Of a stretch of DNA of 64,000 nt, positions 60,601-64,000 are shown one piece after another (positions within the stretch are counted from its first letter, which is position 1; the number at the start of each line of letters is the position of its first letter). The stretch comes from Owenia fusiformis. Lineage: Eukaryota > Annelida > Polychaeta > Sabellida > Oweniidae. Under the pieces are notes generated by a model. It saw only the letters and a program-made list of their open reading frames with translations. It was not told the DNA's origin and made no database searches. The translations under genes and the position numbers were made by a program. Location: NCBI GenBank assembly GCA_903813345.2, contig CAIIXF020000010.1:9478349-9542348 (forward strand). Reading direction: 5' to 3'.

Positions 60601-63600
60601 AAAACCAAAAATTTTGGAATCCAGACTTAACTTGTTTTAGCTGAAATCGAAGGTTTATTGGAATTCAAATAATTTTGATCACAATCTTGGAGGAAATGGA
60701 CCCCAGTTAGTATCATCCTGATATGGACCAATAATGATGTTCTGTTTGTTCACGCCAATATGTTGCTCCAATTTAACACATATTTTTTTAATTTCAGTTG
60801 ATACCCAGAACCCACCACCCACAACAGTAGGATGTAAGTTATTTTTATAACAAATACCTGTATCAAAACTGAATCATTACTATGAATGCACAAAACAAAA
60901 CAAATATTGGATTGTCAACCACATAAAAACCATGCCATAAAGTAATTACACACAACCATTGTGACTCATTATGTTGTTTGTTGCTTAATTAACTAATATT
61001 GTATTTGTTCTTAAATTGCAGTACCATTTTACCCGTTATGTGGCGCAGGGTGGATTCTAGATTCCGTTGCCAACCAATGCTACAGACTGAAAATATCGCA
61101 ATCATCTTGGGCCCAGGCGAATTCAGACTGTAAACGTAACACAGGGGGTGGTCTAATGAGTATCATCGACCTCCATGAGCAGTCTTTTATCTCAGGTATC
61201 ATCAGTTCTAAACATGCATTTTGAATATCTATTCCAGTGTTATGCGATATGCTATTAATATCAAGGTCAAAATTAACAATGAATTTAGAGAGTTACACTT
61301 GAATACAAATTATTCGGATTAAAATGAATATATTTAAAAATGTAATGTTTTCGTTTATATCAATCGATCGTGAAAAGATCTGCTATCAATCAGATGAGAA
61401 TTTATTTGAGAATTGATTATAATATCTCTTATATGTAATCACAACTTACATGGAATCTTCAGCTCTGATGCTGACCAGTGCAGGAGCTGGGCAGACTCAA
61501 TTCTGGATAGGTGCCAACCAACTAGACAGGACCAGTGGTTGGAGATGGTCCGACAGTAGACCGTTCAGATATTTCAACTGGAAGGAGGGCTCTCCAGTCA
61601 GGTTCAAGAATAATGATTGTGCTTTTATTTCTTCACGTTTCGGAGGCATGTGGAGCAATGCACTTTGCTCTAGTAAAAAATCTTACATCTGTAAGAAAAC
61701 TGGTAAGATATACATTCTTTACTATGTTCAGATTCGGAAAGTTTTATTTTAAGTTTAATAATTATCACTTTATTGTTATAACATACAAAGGCTTTTTTTA
61801 AAGGAACAAGTGCTTTATGACTTGTTTAAGCGAAGGCTTTTAGTATGTTCCAATACAAAACTGGTATACTTTGTACATGTAAAAAGTACTATCATCTAGA
61901 TATCGACCCTATGGAATCCCAAAATCTTGATAAGTTGAAAAATAGAATAACACTGTCCTATAACAAAACTATAATGTTTCAGCTGCTGGTGTGAGTACAA
62001 CTGTTGTAACTGGACTCCCAACCACTCAAACACCACGTAAGATGTTCTTATAATTTTTAGGCTCAATTAATATACATTTATTTGCAATGTCTCCATAATG
62101 AGTTTGCGATATGTACAGTATATGATAGGTTAATCAGAAAAGAAGGTAACACATCAGACATTAATATTAATTGTCCGAAGTTAAAAATAATCATATAGCA
62201 GATATCTAATGGTATTATAAAGAAATATGTACTGACTTAGAGTTGTGTTTTCTGCATTGTCCAACGAGCTTTCGTCAATGGGCGTTTTTAACAATGATAC
62301 CATATTTCCAGCAAACTGTAGACCAGAAGCAATGATATCCGGCAACCACTACATTTCCCCAAGACAGTTGACTGCCTCATCACAGTTATCTGCACGAGCC
62401 TCACCATACCTATCAAGACTGGACCAGAGATCATCCGGAATTGGAGCAAGTAAGTTTCTTTGACATAAAATATGCAGATGGTCGCTATGCGAATTGACAG
62501 CATACTGACACATTGATAGCATACATACATGATGTTGATTACAGCACACCGGAATAACCTGACTACGGTAAAGACTTTATTTCGATGGTAGAACATTATT
62601 AACTGTACAATGAGTATTAAGACACTTTGATTGATTGTTGTTCCAAAGGAATTTAGTTTAGGTGCTCTATTAAACATACAGTTCATGAAAATCTAATTGA
62701 AGCGACGGTTATGTCCGCCATTTTTGACAACGGTATCTGGCTATTTCGAAGTGTTACAGCGAATAAAACGAAATAGGCATGGATGAGTTTGATTTTCTTG
62801 ATGTAGAGGCTGTGCGAAATGGCCACATAAATCATTTTGTATATTGGAATGGCAATGTATGTCACACGTGTGTTCATTATTAGAACTTGGAACAATAATC
62901 AACAAACCATATCAACAGAATTTCAAATGCCATCAATATAAGCAATAAAGTTGTAATATAAAGGGTCTACTTCTTTGGAATTGACTATTTCTTTACAGGT
63001 AGACTCCAGGTGGATGGAGCCCTAGTTCTACTTCTTTGAAACTGACCATTTCTTTGCAGGTAGACTTCAAGGTGGATGGAGTCCTAGTTCCAACAACAAT
63101 AGGCAGTGGATCCAGGCAGATTTTATGACTCCTATTCTCATAAAGGGTGTCGTTACACAGGGTAGAGCGGACGCGGATGAGTGGGTTAGGTCATTCAGGA
63201 TAAGATACAAGTATGACGAGCAAGCAAACTGGATATATTACTCCGATCTTGCCTCTGGATCACCCACAGTGAGTTAACACCATATATGTATACCTATTAC
63301 CGGATTTTCTCGCATATAAGCCCTGGGCGTATAACTGCAAGAAGGGGTAATTTCGTCTGTTATTTTACCTCTTATTTTTCGCATATGGGCGTATAAGCGT
63401 ACTACATTCGATTTTTGCCCATGGGCCTAAATTTAGGGGGGCGAGAAAATCCGGTAAGTATTATATAACATCTGTCATTAGACAAGTGCACTATTTTCCT
63501 GTCAGTCATACGTAAATTACATTTGAAAAGGTATTAATGTTCATGCGCACGATTCATTGACTACATTTACAAGTTATGGTATAGTTTCACTTTACATGTA

Positions 63601-63827
63601 CATCATTAGAGCTATGAAAATGTGTTTTTCTAAAATATATTGATCCCTGATTGACCCCACTAAACAAAACCTGGTGATTTTGTAGACATTCTCAGGTAAT
63701 GCTGACAGGAATACAAAGAAAACAAACAACTTTAGGACTCCATTTCAAGCCAGATGGATTCAACTGTGGCCAATATCATACAACAGAAAAATGTCATTAC
63801 GTTGGGAAGTAATGGGGTGTTTGGTTG
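57672..63827 (+). CDS. Lectin with two CTLDs and a discoidin (F5/8C) domain; both ends open
   Basis: Exons: 57672-57830, 58171-58250, one of three alternatives (58884-59022, 59176-59323, 59674-59821), 60798-60833, 61022-61195, 61463-61702, 61983-62036, 62312-62449, 63060-63268, 63686-63827, continuing right of the window in phase 1. CTLD-A begins YKCPTGWRLFQQSCFWF, has WIGL, and uses an alternative exon for its second half. A short linker (DTQNPPPTTVG) leads to CTLD-B (CGAGWILDS to YICKKTG). Neither has EPN/QPD with WND. Then a Ser/Thr/Pro linker (STTVVTGLPTTQTP). The complete discoidin domain starts CRPEAMISG, has GGWSPSSNNRQWIQADF and ends LRWEVMGC. The start exon was not found. The required phase 1 entry also matches the open end at 44692. 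The product is probably extracellular and binds glycans or surfaces. Confidence 0.82.
58566..58616. repeat. TATG microsatellite
   Basis: Repeats of TATGTATGTATA in the intron before the first alternative exon of the discoidin-lectin gene. Low complexity. Confidence 0.9.
58884..59022 (+). other. Alternative CTLD-A exon 1 (139 bp)
   Basis: Enters in phase 0, leaves in phase 1. Encodes FTNFWTNYPNT, SRCTLAV and YNYICRKDA. It is the most diverged of the three copies and 9 bp shorter. Confidence 0.8.
59176..59323 (+). other. Alternative CTLD-A exon 2 (148 bp)
   Basis: Enters in phase 0, leaves in phase 1 (donor GGCA|GTACGT). Encodes FTNWGNGHPVKGINCVS, VWRTPTQPKNAC and YICRQDG. Nearly a duplicate of exon 3, 498 bp away, including the intron sequence before it (GATCAAGCATTTG and TCATTACAG). 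Confidence 0.85.
59674..59821 (+). other. Alternative CTLD-A exon 3 (148 bp)
   Basis: Same length, phases and splice sites as copy 2. Encodes FTNWGNGHPKKGINCVS, VWRTPTNPKNAC and YICRQDG. Differences from copy 2 cluster in two short stretches (VK/KK and ADNVVD/VINTVN). Confidence 0.85.
59822..60797. other. Intron, about 1 kb
   Basis: Between the last alternative exon and the short Pro-rich linker exon. No exon or clear transposon visible. Confidence 0.6.
62975..63085 (+). repeat. Tandem partial duplication of the second discoidin exon's 3' splice site
   Basis: About 60 bp (GACTATTTCTTTACAGGTAG then AC-CCAGGTGGATGGAGC) is repeated just upstream of the real acceptor at 63059 (GACCATTTCTTTGCAGGTAG, then TGGATGGAGTCC). 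The upstream copy has lost a base, so using it leads to an in-frame TGA before the real exon. It is a non-productive decoy acceptor. Confidence 0.7.
63297..63457. mobile_element. 161-bp inverted-repeat element (TTACCGGATTTTCTCGC ends)
   Basis: TTACCGGATTTTCTCGC at 63297 and GCGAGAAAATCCGGTAA ending at 63457 are perfect 17-bp inverted repeats. Inside, GCATATAAGCC and GCGTATAAGC are echoed. It lies in the intron between the second and third discoidin exons. Confidence 0.85.
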
Positions 63828-64000
63828 GTAAGCTTACCTTTTGAAAAGATTTTAGGTTCAATATCAATTTTTACAAATATATCATAAAACCGTATATTAA
63901 CCACATGTTTATCATCTGAGGCCCGGGTATACTGTCATTAATAAAAAAATCCGTTTTATTCTTTTCCATTAAGCTTCATGATAAAAATCAGTCTAATTCT
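63828..64000 (+). other. Intron of the discoidin-lectin gene, running off the window
   Basis: Begins GTAAGC. No further exon before the right edge. Confidence 0.6.

Noticed and set aside
1-64000. tRNA, rRNA or other structured RNA genes
   Set aside because: I saw no cloverleaf or conserved rRNA blocks by eye; a covariance-model search would be needed to exclude small RNAs.

Overview
This is eukaryotic, AT-rich, intron-rich DNA from an invertebrate animal, probably marine. The genes have many short exons with GT-AG introns. They encode metazoan extracellular proteins: thrombospondins, C-type lectin domains (CTLDs), a discoidin domain and inter-alpha-trypsin-inhibitor-like domains. The introns are full of short hairpin transposons, including a type that opens CAGGCCCGTAGCC. 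I cannot fix the phylum from sequence alone. All gene models were assembled by hand from splice sites and codon phase; the complete ones close in frame.

Layout. (1) 376-503 (+) looks like the last exon of a gene whose body lies left of the window. (2) 2464-17756 (-) is a complete 21-exon thrombospondin (TSP-A, 1144 aa). (3) 20310-32116 (-) is a 20-exon tandem paralogue (TSP-B, 1145 aa). The two share exon sizes, phases and a conserved promoter block. Both are pentamer-type (COMP/TSP-4-like): TSP N-domain, short coiled coil with a Cys pair, four EGF-like domains, type 3 calcium repeats, L-lectin-like C-domain, then an unusual acidic Tyr-rich tail. (4) 37245-44692 (+) is a secreted lectin gene with two CTLDs. 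The exon for the ligand-binding half of CTLD1 is present three times in tandem. (5) 45031-48534 and 48929-54219 (-) are two seven-exon paralogues for secreted Cys-rich proteins ending in an ITIH-heavy-chain C-terminal-like domain without the usual VIT and vWA domains. (6) 54419-55365 (+) encodes a third CTLD with a basic tail. It joins in frame to region 4, which would make the two ITIH-like genes nested inside one lectin intron. (7) 57672 to beyond the right edge (+) encodes CTLD, CTLD, Ser/Thr/Pro linker and a complete discoidin domain. Its first CTLD also has three tandem copies of its last exon.

The strongest unexplained signal is these two independent sets of three alternative exons. In both, every copy has the same entry and exit phase and a length that is not a multiple of three. 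Splicing in more than one copy breaks the frame, so the exons are mutually exclusive by arithmetic. This would diversify lectin binding sites by splicing. Together the window encodes extracellular-matrix or body-fluid recognition proteins. Transposons account for much of the rest: a mariner with roughly 190-bp terminal repeats, a LINE fragment, an old RT remnant, several hairpin families, a 100-bp satellite and a 26-bp minisatellite that begins at the TSP-B stop codon.
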